Of a stretch of DNA of 64,000 nt, positions 50,745 through 60,427 are shown piece by piece. The stretch is from assembly GCF_900091505.1 (NCBI RefSeq), contig NZ_LT607409.1, positions 682,001 through 746,000 on the forward strand, read 5' to 3'. Made by a program: the position numbers and the translations under genes. Each line of letters begins with the position of its first letter. Positions within the stretch are counted from its first letter, which is position 1. The stretch comes from Micromonospora chokoriensis (GTDB lineage: Bacteria > Actinomycetota > Actinomycetes > Mycobacteriales > Micromonosporaceae). The notes below the pieces were generated by a model that saw only the letters and a list, made by a program, of their open reading frames with translations, had not been told where the DNA came from and searched no databases.

Positions 50745-53700
50745 GTGCCACAAACGAACGCACATCGGACCGGACGGGCCAGGCGCGGGGTCAGCATGCT
50801 GGCTGCCGTGGCGCTGACCGCAGCCGGCCTGACCAGTCTGCCCGGCAGCGCCGCCGCCGCACCGACGAGCAGCGGACCGACCGCCCGTTACCTCGTCCAG
50901 CTCGACGAGGAGCCGCTGGCCACGTACACCGGTGGTGTTCCGGGTATCGCGGCGACCAAGCCCACCGACGGCGCGAAGCTGAACCGCACATCGGGCAGCG
51001 CCACGGCGTACCGCGATCACCTGCGCCAGCAGCGCACGTCCGTGCTGGACCGCGTCGGCGTGCCGGCCGAGCGCACCCGCGTCACCATGGAGACCGCTTT
51101 CAACGGCTTCGCCGCCGACCTGACCGGGCCGCAGGCCGCCCGGCTGCGCGCCACGCGCGGGGTGCGGGCGGTGTACGAGAGCCGGAAGGTGCACGCGGCA
51201 ACCTCGCACACCCCTGACTACCTCGGCCTGACCGGCAAGGGCGGGGTGTGGAAGAAGGAGTTCGGCGGGGACTCCCGCGCGGGCGAGGGCGTCATCATCG
51301 GGGTCATCGACAGCGGTTACTGGCCGGAGAGCGCGAGTTTCGCGCCGCTGCCCAGCCCTCGCCCCGACCAGGCGATCATCGACGCCAAGTGGAAGGGCAC
51401 CTGCGACGTCGGCATCGAGGCGCCGGTCACCTGCAACAACAAGGTGATCGGTGCCCGCTGGTACAACGACAGCGGCATCGCCGACGGGTTCCCGGACGAC
51501 TACTCCTCGCCCCGTGACCGCAACGGTCACGGCACCCACACCGCCAGCACCGCGGCCGGCATCCACGGCGTACGGGCGACGTCGGGCACCCAGGACCTCG
51601 GGATGATCTCGGGTATGGCGCCGGCTGCCCGGCTCGCGATCTACAAGGCGCTGTACGACAACGGCGCTGGTGGCGCGACCGGAACCGACATCGACATCGT
51701 GCACGCCATCGACGACGCGGTCGCCGACGGTGTCGACGTGATCAACTACTCGATCGGTGACGACACCGAGCAGTTCGGCGCCGTCGACGCGACGTTCTTC
51801 AACGCCGCCGCCGCCGGGGTGTTCGTCGCCGCCGCCGCAGGCAACTCCGGACCATTCGCCAACACCGTCGACAACTCGACGCCCTGGCTGACCACTGTGG
51901 CCGCGAGCACCACCGACCGGCAGAACACCCGCAAGCTCACCCTCGGCAACGGCACGACCATCGCCGGCGTGGGCATGGGCGAGACCGGTGTCGGTCCGGC
52001 CCGGCTGGTCTTCGCGAAGGACAGCGCGCTCGACCCCGACGGCGCGTACGGTGCCGGCCTCTGCGCCGACGACACGTTGGACCCGGCCAAGGTGAAGGGC
52101 GCGATCGTGCTCTGCGTACGCGGGGAGATCCCCCGTACCGACAAGAGCATCGAGGTGGCCCGGGCCGGCGGGGTCGGCATGGTGCTCTACAACGAGGAAC
52201 TGAACTCCCTCAACGCCGACGTGCAGACGGTGCCGACAGTGCACATCAACGAGGTCGATCTGGCCACCGTCACCGCGTACGTCGCCAAGGGCAACGCCAC
52301 GGCCACCATCTCGCCGAGCAGCCTGGAGACCGTCGAGGCCCCCGCCGTCGCGGCGTTCTCCTCGGCGGGCCCGTCGAACCTGAACGCCGGCGAACTCCTC
52401 AAGCCGGACATCAGCGCGCCCGGTCAGGACATCGTCGCGGCGTTCTCCCCGTCCATCGGCGGTAACGACTTCGCCCTGGAGTCGGGCACCTCGATGGCGG
52501 CACCGCACATCGCCGGTATCGCCGCGCTGCTGCTGGCCAAGCACCCCGGATGGTCGCCGGCCGCGGTCCGCTCGGCGCTGATGACCAGCGCCGTCGACAA
52601 GACCGACAAGGGCAACCCGATCAAGATCGGCACGTACGACGCGACCCCGCTGAACTACGGTGCCGGCCAGGTGGAGCCGGGCAGCGCCTTCGACCCGGGC
52701 CTGGTCTACGACTCCAACCAGCAGGACTGGATCAAGTACCTCTGTGGGGTGTCCGCCGACCGGGGCAGCGACTACGGGCTCGGCGACCTGGACGGCTGCG
52801 ACACGATCGGCGCGATCGACACGGCGCAGCTCAACTACCCGTCGATCTCGCTGGGTCGGATGGTGGGCAAGCAGAGCGTGACCCGCACGGTCACCAACGT
52901 CAGCGACAAGACCAGCACCTACACCTCGTCGGTGCAGGCCCCGCCGGGCTACAAGGTCAAGGTCACGCCGGCGAAGATGCAGATCCGTCCCGGCCACAGT
53001 GCCCGCTTCACGGTCGAGGTCACCAACACCGGCGGCGCGTTCGACACCTGGGCCGACGGCTCGCTGACCTGGCGCGACCAGTTCAAGCACGAGGTACGCA
53101 GCCCGCTGGTCGTGCACAACGCCGGACTGGTGGCCCCCGACTCCATCACCGGCACGGGCACCTTCGGTAGCGTCCGGATCCCCGCCGAGGTCGGCTACAA
53201 GGGTCAGCTGATCACCCAGGTCTCCGGCCTGACCTCAGGCACCAGCACCGCGGTGACCCTGAAGGGTGACGGACCGAGCTGGGACTGGAGCACGTCGAAC
53301 AACCTGCCGGTGCCGCTGCCCGCGTCGATCAGCAGGACCACCCTGCACGTACCGGCCGGCACCCGCAGCCCGGAGATCCACGTGACGTCGGCGCGACCCA
53401 CCTGCTCCCACATCGACTGGGAGGACGAGGAGGGCGTGATGGAGTGCACCGAGTTCAGCCTCAACGTCTACGACACGTCCGGGAAGTTCGTCACCGCGAC
53501 GGTCAGCACCCGGATCGGCGCCAAGGTCAGCCTGCCGGACGGTGCCGGTGACTACATCGTGGTGGTCGAGCAGGAGTTCACCGAGAACATCAAGGACGAC
53601 GCCAACGCGTACACCATCACCACTTACCTGCCGGGGGCGCCCGGCACGTCCACCGGCCGGTTCACCGTCGACCCGAAGCAGCGTTCCGTGCAACCGGGTG

Positions 53701-53822
53701 CGACGGCGAACCTGACAGCGCGCTGGTCCGGCCTCGTCCCGGGGCTGCGCTACGTCGGCGTGGTGGAGTTCCGCAACGGTGACGGCTCGCTGAAGACCGT
53801 GCCCGTCACCATCCAGTCCTGA
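50745..53822 (+). CDS. Secreted subtilisin-like serine peptidase (S8) with PA insert
   Basis: 1025 residues. I choose GTG 50745, because GGAGG (50732-50736) sits eight bases upstream; the earlier GTG 50730 overlaps it. Signal peptide ~1-39, then an I9-type propeptide (TARYLVQLDEEPLATYTG ... MRATRGVRAVYESRKV-like). Catalytic triad: D189 (IGVIDSGYWPES), H262 (RNGHGTHTAST) and S583 (SGTSMAAPHIAG). A PA domain (~400-500, GAIVLCVRGEIPRTDKSIEVARAGGVGMVLYN) is inserted before the Ser. Fibronectin-like and beta-sandwich domains fill the C-terminal ~350 residues. Extracellular protein degradation is its likely role; the architecture is cucumisin-like. Confidence 0.94.
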   Translation: MPQTNAHRTGRARRGVSMLAAVALTAAGLTSLPGSAAAAPTSSGPTARYLVQLDEEPLATYTGGVPGIAATKPTDGAKLNRTSGSATAYRDHLRQQRTSVLDRVGVPAERTRVTMETAFNGFAADLTGPQAARLRATRGVRAVYESRKVHAATSHTPDYLGLTGKGGVWKKEFGGDSRAGEGVIIGVIDSGYWPESASFAPLPSPRPDQAIIDAKWKGTCDVGIEAPVTCNNKVIGARWYNDSGIADGFPDDYSSPRDRNGHGTHTASTAAGIHGVRATSGTQDLGMISGMAPAARLAIYKALYDNGAGGATGTDIDIVHAIDDAVADGVDVINYSIGDDTEQFGAVDATFFNAAAAGVFVAAAAGNSGPFANTVDNSTPWLTTVAASTTDRQNTRKLTLGNGTTIAGVGMGETGVGPARLVFAKDSALDPDGAYGAGLCADDTLDPAKVKGAIVLCVRGEIPRTDKSIEVARAGGVGMVLYNEELNSLNADVQTVPTVHINEVDLATVTAYVAKGNATATISPSSLETVEAPAVAAFSSAGPSNLNAGELLKPDISAPGQDIVAAFSPSIGGNDFALESGTSMAAPHIAGIAALLLAKHPGWSPAAVRSALMTSAVDKTDKGNPIKIGTYDATPLNYGAGQVEPGSAFDPGLVYDSNQQDWIKYLCGVSADRGSDYGLGDLDGCDTIGAIDTAQLNYPSISLGRMVGKQSVTRTVTNVSDKTSTYTSSVQAPPGYKVKVTPAKMQIRPGHSARFTVEVTNTGGAFDTWADGSLTWRDQFKHEVRSPLVVHNAGLVAPDSITGTGTFGSVRIPAEVGYKGQLITQVSGLTSGTSTAVTLKGDGPSWDWSTSNNLPVPLPASISRTTLHVPAGTRSPEIHVTSARPTCSHIDWEDEEGVMECTEFSLNVYDTSGKFVTATVSTRIGAKVSLPDGAGDYIVVVEQEFTENIKDDANAYTITTYLPGAPGTSTGRFTVDPKQRSVQPGATANLTARWSGLVPGLRYVGVVEFRNGDGSLKTVPVTIQS

Positions 53823-53919
53823 CCGCTCCCCCCACCCGGCGGATCGGCGTGTGACCCAGGTCACCGCCGGTCCGCCGGATCATCGGCGGCGTCCGCGGGT
53901 TTGATCTGCTCGGCGCACG

Positions 53920-56424
53920 GTGATCGACGGCGACGACGACAAGACGCGGGGCGGCGGGGGCCCAACTCCCGTCCGCCCCGAACGTCTGCGTGGACCCGTC
54001 GAGTTCGTCGGCCGAGCGGCCGAACTGGCCCAGCTGCGCCGGCTCGTCGACGCCCCACCGTGCCTGATCCTGCTGGAAGGTGAACCCGGGATCGGCAAGA
54101 GCAGGCTGGTCGCCGAACTGCTCACCGGACTTCCCGGGCACCACGTGGTCGGCGAGTGCGACGACGTACCGGAACCCTTCCCGCTCGGCGTACTCCTGGA
54201 CGCGATCCGCGGCAGCGCCGACCGACTCGGTGCGATGAGCCCGGTCGCCGGCGCCCTCGCGCCGCTGCTCCCCGAACTGGCCGACGTGCTACCGGCCGCA
54301 CCGCCCCCGCTGACCGATCCGGCGGCCGAACGACACCGGCTGATCCGGGCCGTCGCCGCGGTACTCGCCGCGCTGAGCCCCGCCACGCTGCTCCTCGAAG
54401 ACCTGCACTGGGCCGACCCGGCGACCTGCGAGTTCCTCGGCTACCTGGCCACCCGTCCGGTGGACGGACTGGCCGTGGTGCTGACCGTCCGCACAGCAGT
54501 ACCCGGAGGCAGTACGCCCATCCACGACGCGTTGGCCCGGACCCCACCGTGGAGCGTCACCCGGGTGTCGCTCGGTCCACTGGACGCCGACGACGTACGC
54601 CGACTGGCCGCCCGGACCCTGCGGCTCGACGACCCTCCGCAGCAGCTGACCGCCACTCTGCTCGACCGGACCGCGGGCATCCCGTTCGTGGTGGAGGAGG
54701 TGCTGCGTACGCTCGCCGAGCGCGGCGGTGACCCGTTGGCGGACGACAGCGTCCCGTTCGTCCTGCGCGACGTGCTGCTCTGGCGGTTGCGTCCGCTCGA
54801 CGAGGGCACCCGGGAGGTGCTCGGGGCCGCCGCCGTGCTGGGGATGGCACCGGACCAGCGCATTCTCGCCTCGGCACTCAGTCTGGACCGGGTGACTGTC
54901 GGCGCGGCGTTGACCGCCGCCCACCGGGCGGGACTGCTGCACGACGGCGGCGACGGTCTGCGGTTCCGTCACGACCTGGCCCGACAGGTGGTGTACGACC
55001 TGGTTCCCCGGCCGAATCGGGAGTGGCTGCACCTGCGGGTCGCACGGGTGCTGGAACAGGAGTTACCGAGGCCTGTCGCGCAGCTGGCGCACCACTACCG
55101 GTTGGCCGGCAGCGGGGCCGACTTCGTCCGCAACGCCGAGGCTGCCGCCGACCTGGCCACCGAGCGCGGCGACGACGCGACCGCCGCCAGCTTCCTGCTC
55201 CAGACGATGGACGTCGCCGAGCTTCCCCGACCGGTGCGGGTTCGGCTCGCCGCGAAGCTGGGTCGGTCGGCCATCGACGGGCTCAGCCAGGCGGAGGCGA
55301 TCCCGGTGCTGGAGCGGCTGCTCGCCGACCGACGGCTGCCGCCCGGCGCCCGGGGCGAGCTGGGCCTGGTGCTCGGGCGGATGCTGCGTCAACAGGGCGA
55401 GGCGCTGCGGGGGTACACCGAGATCGAGCGGGCCGTGCCGTACCTACGCGCGCCGCGCCGCAAGGCCCCGGCGCTCGCGGTGCTGGCGGCCCCGGACACC
55501 GTCGTCGGCCGGCACGTCGACGACCACCTGGCCCGGTGTACGGAGGCGGAGAGCGCCGCGACGGCCAGCGGCGACCCGGCGGCACACCTCGCGGCCCGGA
55601 TCGCCCGAGCGTCGCTGCTGCTGGAGTTGGGCGACCCGGCAGCCTGGTCGATCATCACCGAACTGCGCGCGTCCGCCGAGTTGGCCGACCGACCCAGGGA
55701 GCACGCCCGAGCCTGCCTGAACTGGGCGCAGGGCGCGTTGCACGCCGGGCATCCGGAGCAGGCCGAGACCCTGCTGGCTGCCGGTCGGGCGTTGGTCGAC
55801 GAGACCGGGTACGAGCGGCTGACCGCTCTGGTGGAGGCGACCGAGTTGTCACTGAGCCGGGCCGCCGGGAGGTTCGACGGGCTGGCCGAGCGGCTCACCC
55901 GGCTGGTCACCACCGCCGAGCGGATGCCGGTCACCCTGCTGGACGCGCGGGCCGAACTGGCCACCGTGCTGGCGCTCACGGCCGTGAGCTGCGACGACGT
56001 GGAGATCGCCGAGCGGGCGCTGCGGGAGGTGGTGGCGGACGCCCGTCGGGTGGGCGCGATCTGGCCACTGGTGCAGACACTCACCGCGGTGGCCCGGCTG
56101 ACGCTGGCCGACCGGCCGGACGATGCCGTCCGCCACGCGGCCGACGCACTGTCGCTGGTACGCGGAAAGGGCATCCTGGCGTGGGCCGCCGAGGCGGTGG
56201 TGGTGCTGGCCGAGGCGGCAGCCTCAGCGGGTGAACCGGCGCGGGCGGCAGACGCCGTCGCCGAGTTGGAGGCCGGGATCGTGGGCCGGGACGCGCCACT
56301 CGCCCTGGCCGCGCTCCACCGATGCCGGAAACTCGTCCCCGCCACGTCGGCCCACCACGTCCACTCAGGACATCGGGCGGAGCTGACGCTGCCGGACCAC
56401 GAGCCGGGCGGTACGGTCCGCTGA
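53920..56424 (+). CDS. LuxR-type AAA ATPase lacking the LuxR HTH
   Basis: 834 residues from GTG 53920. Residues ~25-200 are an AAA_16 module: FVGRAAELAQLRRL, Walker A LLEGEPGIGKSRLVAEL and Walker B ATLLLEDLHWADPATCEFLG. The remaining ~600 residues are TPR-like helices, as in large LuxR (LAL/MalT-like) regulators. It ends ...HRAELTLPDHEPGGTVR with no GerE/LuxR helix-turn-helix, so it cannot bind DNA by the usual domain. It may be a signal-sensing ATPase acting through a partner, or a C-terminally shortened LAL protein. Confidence 0.85.
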   Translation: MIDGDDDKTRGGGGPTPVRPERLRGPVEFVGRAAELAQLRRLVDAPPCLILLEGEPGIGKSRLVAELLTGLPGHHVVGECDDVPEPFPLGVLLDAIRGSADRLGAMSPVAGALAPLLPELADVLPAAPPPLTDPAAERHRLIRAVAAVLAALSPATLLLEDLHWADPATCEFLGYLATRPVDGLAVVLTVRTAVPGGSTPIHDALARTPPWSVTRVSLGPLDADDVRRLAARTLRLDDPPQQLTATLLDRTAGIPFVVEEVLRTLAERGGDPLADDSVPFVLRDVLLWRLRPLDEGTREVLGAAAVLGMAPDQRILASALSLDRVTVGAALTAAHRAGLLHDGGDGLRFRHDLARQVVYDLVPRPNREWLHLRVARVLEQELPRPVAQLAHHYRLAGSGADFVRNAEAAADLATERGDDATAASFLLQTMDVAELPRPVRVRLAAKLGRSAIDGLSQAEAIPVLERLLADRRLPPGARGELGLVLGRMLRQQGEALRGYTEIERAVPYLRAPRRKAPALAVLAAPDTVVGRHVDDHLARCTEAESAATASGDPAAHLAARIARASLLLELGDPAAWSIITELRASAELADRPREHARACLNWAQGALHAGHPEQAETLLAAGRALVDETGYERLTALVEATELSLSRAAGRFDGLAERLTRLVTTAERMPVTLLDARAELATVLALTAVSCDDVEIAERALREVVADARRVGAIWPLVQTLTAVARLTLADRPDDAVRHAADALSLVRGKGILAWAAEAVVVLAEAAASAGEPARAADAVAELEAGIVGRDAPLALAALHRCRKLVPATSAHHVHSGHRAELTLPDHEPGGTVR

Positions 56425-56476
56425 CCGGGTGACGGGCGCGCCCGCCGCCGCCCCGCGGATCGTTTGGAGGAGCGAG

Positions 56477-57358
56477 ATGGAGCTGACCGAGCCGACCGTC
56501 TGGAGCACCGACCGGTTGGAGCTGGGCGAAGGGCTGCGCTGGGTCGACCACCGCCTGGTCCTCGTCGATCTGCTGGCCGGACGCCTGCTGGAAACCGACA
56601 GCGACGCCCCCGCCCCACTGCGGGAGGTACGCCGTCTCGACGTTCCGCTCGGCGCGGTCGCCCCGGTGGCCGGCCGGCCCGGTGACTGGCTGGCCGCCGC
56701 CGGAACCGGCGTCACGGTGCTCACCGCCGCCGGCGACCCCCGGCCGGTCGCCGACCTGGTCGCCGACGCACCCGAGCCCACCCGCATGAACGACGCGGTC
56801 GCCGACCCGCACGGCCACTTCTGGGCCGGCAGCATGGCGTACGCGATGACGCCCGGCGGGGGCACGCTGTTCCGGCTCACCCCCGGCGCGGCACCGGTGA
56901 CGGCGGTGACCGGACTGACCATCCCGAACGGGCCGGCGTTCGACGCCACCGGCACCACCATGTACCTCGCCGACACGCCGCGCGGCGAGATCGACCGGTT
57001 CAGCGTCGACCCGGCGACCGGGGAGCTGAGCGGGCGGGAGCCGTTTCTTCGGCTGCCCTCCGCCGACGGCGGCCCGGACGGCATGACCGTCGATGCCGCC
57101 GGTCACCTCTGGATCGCGCTGTGGGGCGGCGCGGCGGTACGCCATTACCGGCCGGACGGGACCCTGGAGCAGGAGATCCGGCTGCCGGCGAAACAGCCGG
57201 CCGGAATCTGCCTGGGCGGTCCCGACCTGCGTCGGCTCTTCATCGGCACCGCCCGCGTGGGGTTGAGCACCCCCGGCCCGGAGGACGGAGCGCTGCTCGC
57301 TGTGGACGTCCCCGTCCCCGGTCTGCCGGCCGCCAGGGCCGCCGCGCCGGTGGCCTGA
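56477..57358 (+). CDS. SMP-30/gluconolactonase-family protein
   Basis: 293 residues from ATG 56477, with GGAGGAGCGAG upstream. Six-bladed beta-propeller motifs: LGEGLRWVDHRLVLVDLLAG with the metal Glu, RMNDAVADPHGHFWAGSM (N and metal ligands, ~103-120), LTIPNGPAFDATGTTMYLADT (N~154) and GPDGMTVDAAGHLWIALWGG with the catalytic Asp (~205). It likely hydrolyses a sugar lactone. It follows the ATPase gene by 52 bp and may be co-transcribed. Confidence 0.92.
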   Translation: MELTEPTVWSTDRLELGEGLRWVDHRLVLVDLLAGRLLETDSDAPAPLREVRRLDVPLGAVAPVAGRPGDWLAAAGTGVTVLTAAGDPRPVADLVADAPEPTRMNDAVADPHGHFWAGSMAYAMTPGGGTLFRLTPGAAPVTAVTGLTIPNGPAFDATGTTMYLADTPRGEIDRFSVDPATGELSGREPFLRLPSADGGPDGMTVDAAGHLWIALWGGAAVRHYRPDGTLEQEIRLPAKQPAGICLGGPDLRRLFIGTARVGLSTPGPEDGALLAVDVPVPGLPAARAAAPVA

Positions 57359-57521
57359 CCGAGACCCGGACCGGCCCGGCCCGTCCTCCCGGCCCCGCCG
57401 CCCCCTCCCGGCTTCGCCGGCCGGCCACGCATACCGGACGTCCGGGCGGGAATAGCAGCAGTGGAGCGGACATCCGGCGGATCGGCAGGGGGCGGGCGAT
57501 GAGCACCGTGGGGCGGGCGTC

Positions 57522-58625
57522 ATGAGTGGGCCGGTCGGCGACGAGCCGGTGGGCGAGTTGGAGCTGGTGCACACCTTCACCGGCCCGATGCCGACCGGAG
57601 TGAGCGTCTCGCACTCCGGTCGGATCTTCGTCAACTTCCCCAAATGGGGCGACGAGGTGCCGGCGACAGTCGTCGAACTGCGCGACGGTCAGGAGGTGCC
57701 CTACCCCGACCAGGCGTGGAACGACCCGTCCGGCGACGACGACGCGGGCGCGTTCGTGTCGGTGCAGAGCATCGTGGTCGATCCGGCCGACCGGCTCTGG
57801 GTTCTGGACACCGGCAGCCCGATGTTCCGGCCCACCAAACCGGGCGGCCCGAAGCTGGTCCGGGTCGACCTGGACACCGACACGGTCGGCCAGGTGATCA
57901 CGTTCCCGGCGGACGTGGCGCTGCCGACGACGTACCTCAACGACGTCCGCTTCGACCTGCGCCGCGGCGAGGCCGGCGTCGCGTACATCACCGACTCGGC
58001 ACTCTCCGGGCCGAACGGGATCATCGTGGTCGACCTGGCCAGCGGGGCGTCCTGGCGGCGGCTGCACGACCACCCGTCCACCAAGGCGGAGCCGCTGACG
58101 TCGTTCCGGCCGGTGGTCGAGGGCCGACCGTTCCTCGAACGGCCGGCGGACGGGCCACCGAAGCCGGTGGGGATGGGCTCCGACGGCATCGCGATCTCCG
58201 CCGACGGCGGCCGGCTCTACTACTGCCCGTTGACGTCCCGGCGCTGGTACAGCGTCTCCACCGAGGCGCTGGCCGACCCGGGCGTCACCCAGGAGGCGGC
58301 CGCCGCGACAGTTGTCGACGAGGGCGACAAGGGCACCGCCTCGGACGGGTTGGAGAGCGACGACGCCGGGCGGCTCTACCTGACCTCGTACGAGCACAAC
58401 GCGGTGCTGCGCCGACTGCCGGACGGCGAGTACGAGACGCTGGTCCACGATCCGCGACTGCTCTGGCCGGACACCATGTCGGTCGCCACCGACGGGCACC
58501 TCTACGTCACGGCCAACCAGCTGCACCGGCAGCCGCAGTACCAGCGCGGTCAGGACCTGCGGCGCAAGCCGTACGCGCTGTTCCGTACCCGCATCGACGC
58601 CGGCCCGGTGCTGCTGCGCCGCTGA
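57522..58625 (+). CDS. Yellow/major royal jelly protein-family beta-propeller
   Basis: 367 residues without a signal peptide. Motifs: GVSVSHSGRIFVNFPKWGD, SIVVDPADRLWVLDTGSPM, YLNDVRFDLRRGEAGVAYITDSALSGPNGIIVVDLASG, GSDGIAISADGGRLYYCPLTSRRWYSV and ASDGLESDDAGRLYLTSYEHNAVL. Together these define the MRJP/yellow (dopachrome conversion-related) family. The upstream propeller gene and this one suggest a shared carbohydrate or aromatic metabolic theme; the substrate is unknown. Confidence 0.9.
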   Translation: MSGPVGDEPVGELELVHTFTGPMPTGVSVSHSGRIFVNFPKWGDEVPATVVELRDGQEVPYPDQAWNDPSGDDDAGAFVSVQSIVVDPADRLWVLDTGSPMFRPTKPGGPKLVRVDLDTDTVGQVITFPADVALPTTYLNDVRFDLRRGEAGVAYITDSALSGPNGIIVVDLASGASWRRLHDHPSTKAEPLTSFRPVVEGRPFLERPADGPPKPVGMGSDGIAISADGGRLYYCPLTSRRWYSVSTEALADPGVTQEAAAATVVDEGDKGTASDGLESDDAGRLYLTSYEHNAVLRRLPDGEYETLVHDPRLLWPDTMSVATDGHLYVTANQLHRQPQYQRGQDLRRKPYALFRTRIDAGPVLLRR

Positions 58626-58627
58626 CC

Positions 58628-59383
58628 TCAGGCGGCGGGCAGGGTGCGGTGCAGGAGGTCGAAGAGGGCGACCCAGTGCCGCTCGGTGGCCTTCTCGTCG
58701 TACATCGGGGTGTCGGCCATCGTGTAACCGTGGTGGGCGCCCTCGTACACCTCGGAGCGGTAGCGCACCCCGGCGGCGTCGAGCGCCTTCTCCAACGTGG
58801 CGATCTGCTCGGGTGTCATCGACTGGTCGGCATCAGCGTGCCCGAAGTACACCTCGCCGGTGATCGAGCCGACGCCCAGGTGCGGGCTGTCCGGCGCGTC
58901 GGTGACGATCCGCCCGCCGTGGAAGCTGGCGATCGCCGCGATGCGGTCCGGGTGCGCCTCGATGGCCCGCAACGCGTTCGTGCCGCCCATGCAGTAACCG
59001 GTGATCGCGACCGGGCCCGAGCGGACGTCGTCCCGGGCGGCCAGGAAGTCGAGGTAGGCGGCGGTGTCCCGGCTGACCACGTCGGGGGTCAGCGCGCCGA
59101 TCAGCGGCATGATCTTCTCGAACAGGGCGCCCCGCTGATCCGGCTCACCGAGCCGGGACAGGTCGAACAGGGGTGCCCGGCCGGCCCGGTAGAAGAGGTG
59201 GGGAGTCAGCACCAGGTAGCCGCGCTCGGCGATCCGCTCGGCCATCTCCACCAGGCGGGGGCGCGGCCCGAAGGCGTCCATGAACAGCAACACCGCCGGG
59301 AACGGCCCGTCGCCGTCCGGTCGGGTCAGTGACGCGTCCGCGATCCCGTCGTCGGTCGGGATGTCCACCGTCGTCGTCTCCAC
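58628..59383 (-). CDS. Dienelactone hydrolase-family protein
   Basis: 251 residues. Two tandem GTG codons could start it (59386, 59383); GGAGG upstream is better spaced for 59383. Nucleophile elbow ITGYCMGGTNALRA (Cys ~148), acid region VYFGHADADQSMTPEQI and His in YEGAHHGYTMADTPMYDEKATERHW. These are the Cys-Asp-His triad and C-terminal signature of DLH enzymes. It is convergent with the MRJP gene with 2 bp between stops. Confidence 0.92.
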   Translation of the reverse strand: METTTVDIPTDDGIADASLTRPDGDGPFPAVLLFMDAFGPRPRLVEMAERIAERGYLVLTPHLFYRAGRAPLFDLSRLGEPDQRGALFEKIMPLIGALTPDVVSRDTAAYLDFLAARDDVRSGPVAITGYCMGGTNALRAIEAHPDRIAAIASFHGGRIVTDAPDSPHLGVGSITGEVYFGHADADQSMTPEQIATLEKALDAAGVRYRSEVYEGAHHGYTMADTPMYDEKATERHWVALFDLLHRTLPAA

Positions 59384-59546
59384 CACGCCTCCTCGTACGC
59401 CGATCTTGGTCTGTCCAGAACGCTACTCGTCGTGTCGGCGTGCCCGTCGGGCAGCCGCGTGAACGCGACGTCAAGAAATGGCGGTGGCCCGTCGCAACGG
59501 CGTATCGGCGGGCGCTTCGCCGTCGTTCGGTGGTGACGATGGGTCC

Positions 59547-59939
59547 ATGAGTCCTTGGCGGATGACACGCTGGGAACGCGGAGACCTGCCTCCCGGCACC
59601 GACGGCGACAGCGGTGAACCCGCGCCCAGCGCGGACGGACCGCGGCGGCGGCACGAGGCGCTGGTCAGCGTGCGGCTCGGCCGGTCCGCGCCCGGCAGCC
59701 ACCTGGTGGAGTACCTGCGGCACGAACCGTGCGCTGTCGACGCGTGGTGGATCGCCGCCGACGTCGACGCCGTGATCCGCCTCGCCGCCGACAGCGTCAC
59801 GGTGCTGCACCGCGCCGTGGCCGACCTGCGCCTGCGTGCCGGGGTGGAGGTGGCGGAGGCCAACTACATCCTGCGCGCGCTCGACCTGCACGCGCCGGCG
59901 GATGCGCGTACCCCGGAGTGGGCGGGGTCCGCCGCATGA
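59547..59939 (+). CDS. Small hypothetical protein
   Basis: 130 residues from ATG 59547 (MSPWRMTRWERGDLPPG); an upstream in-frame ATG at 59478 is less convincing. After a disordered Pro/Gly/Asp stretch (12-40) comes a compact predicted-helical domain (EALVSVRLGRSAPGSHLVEYLRHEPCAVDAWWIAADVDAVIRLAADSVTVLHRAVADLRLRAG). No family recognised. The SAV_915-like gene follows after 86 bp. Confidence 0.6.
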   Translation: MSPWRMTRWERGDLPPGTDGDSGEPAPSADGPRRRHEALVSVRLGRSAPGSHLVEYLRHEPCAVDAWWIAADVDAVIRLAADSVTVLHRAVADLRLRAGVEVAEANYILRALDLHAPADARTPEWAGSAA

Positions 59940-60025
59940 GCCACGCAGTTGGCCAACCGCGACCTCGAACGATTCAGCCGATGACCGCCACCTCGGCGGC
60001 ACGTGTGGAAAGGACACACCCGACC

Positions 60026-60427
60026 ATGGACGAGGGCCCGACAATCTACGCCGTTCCGGTGCGTGACCTGCCGGGACGGATGGTGCGGACGGTACGGACC
60101 GGCCGTTCGCCGCAGGGGCAGCGGGTGGGCATCGCCTTCACCCGGCCCGAGCTGCTGGTCACCGCGATGGGCGCGGACCAGCAGTGGGAGGAGCTGTGCG
60201 AGTCGGCGCTGCGCGGCATGCTGTGCCCGCTCGGCATCGACGTGATCCAGGTCGACCCGTTGCTGGTGGCACCACCGCTGGACCCGACGACCGCCGCCCG
60301 CCCGACGACCGCCGCCGGCCCGATCAGTCAGGCGCGGACGAAGCGCACCGCGTCGGCGATGACGTGGCCGTCGGTGTCCTCGGTACGGATCAGCACGCTC
60401 CCCTCGGTGCCGGCCGTGAACGGGTAG
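60026..60427 (+). CDS. SAV_915-family protein with antisense tail
   Basis: 133 residues from ATG 60026 (MDEGPTIYAVPVRDLPGRM). The core YAVPVRDLPGRMVRTVRTG ... VGIAFTRPELLVTAMGADQQWEELCESALRGMLCPLGIDVIQVDPLLV matches the small actinobacterial SAV_915 family of unknown function. The last ~33 residues (ISQARTKRTASAMTWPS ...) are read antisense through the 3' end of the convergent FAD oxidoreductase gene and look non-native, as if the original stop had been lost. Confidence 0.65.
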   Translation: MDEGPTIYAVPVRDLPGRMVRTVRTGRSPQGQRVGIAFTRPELLVTAMGADQQWEELCESALRGMLCPLGIDVIQVDPLLVAPPLDPTTAARPTTAAGPISQARTKRTASAMTWPSVSSVRISTLPSVPAVNG

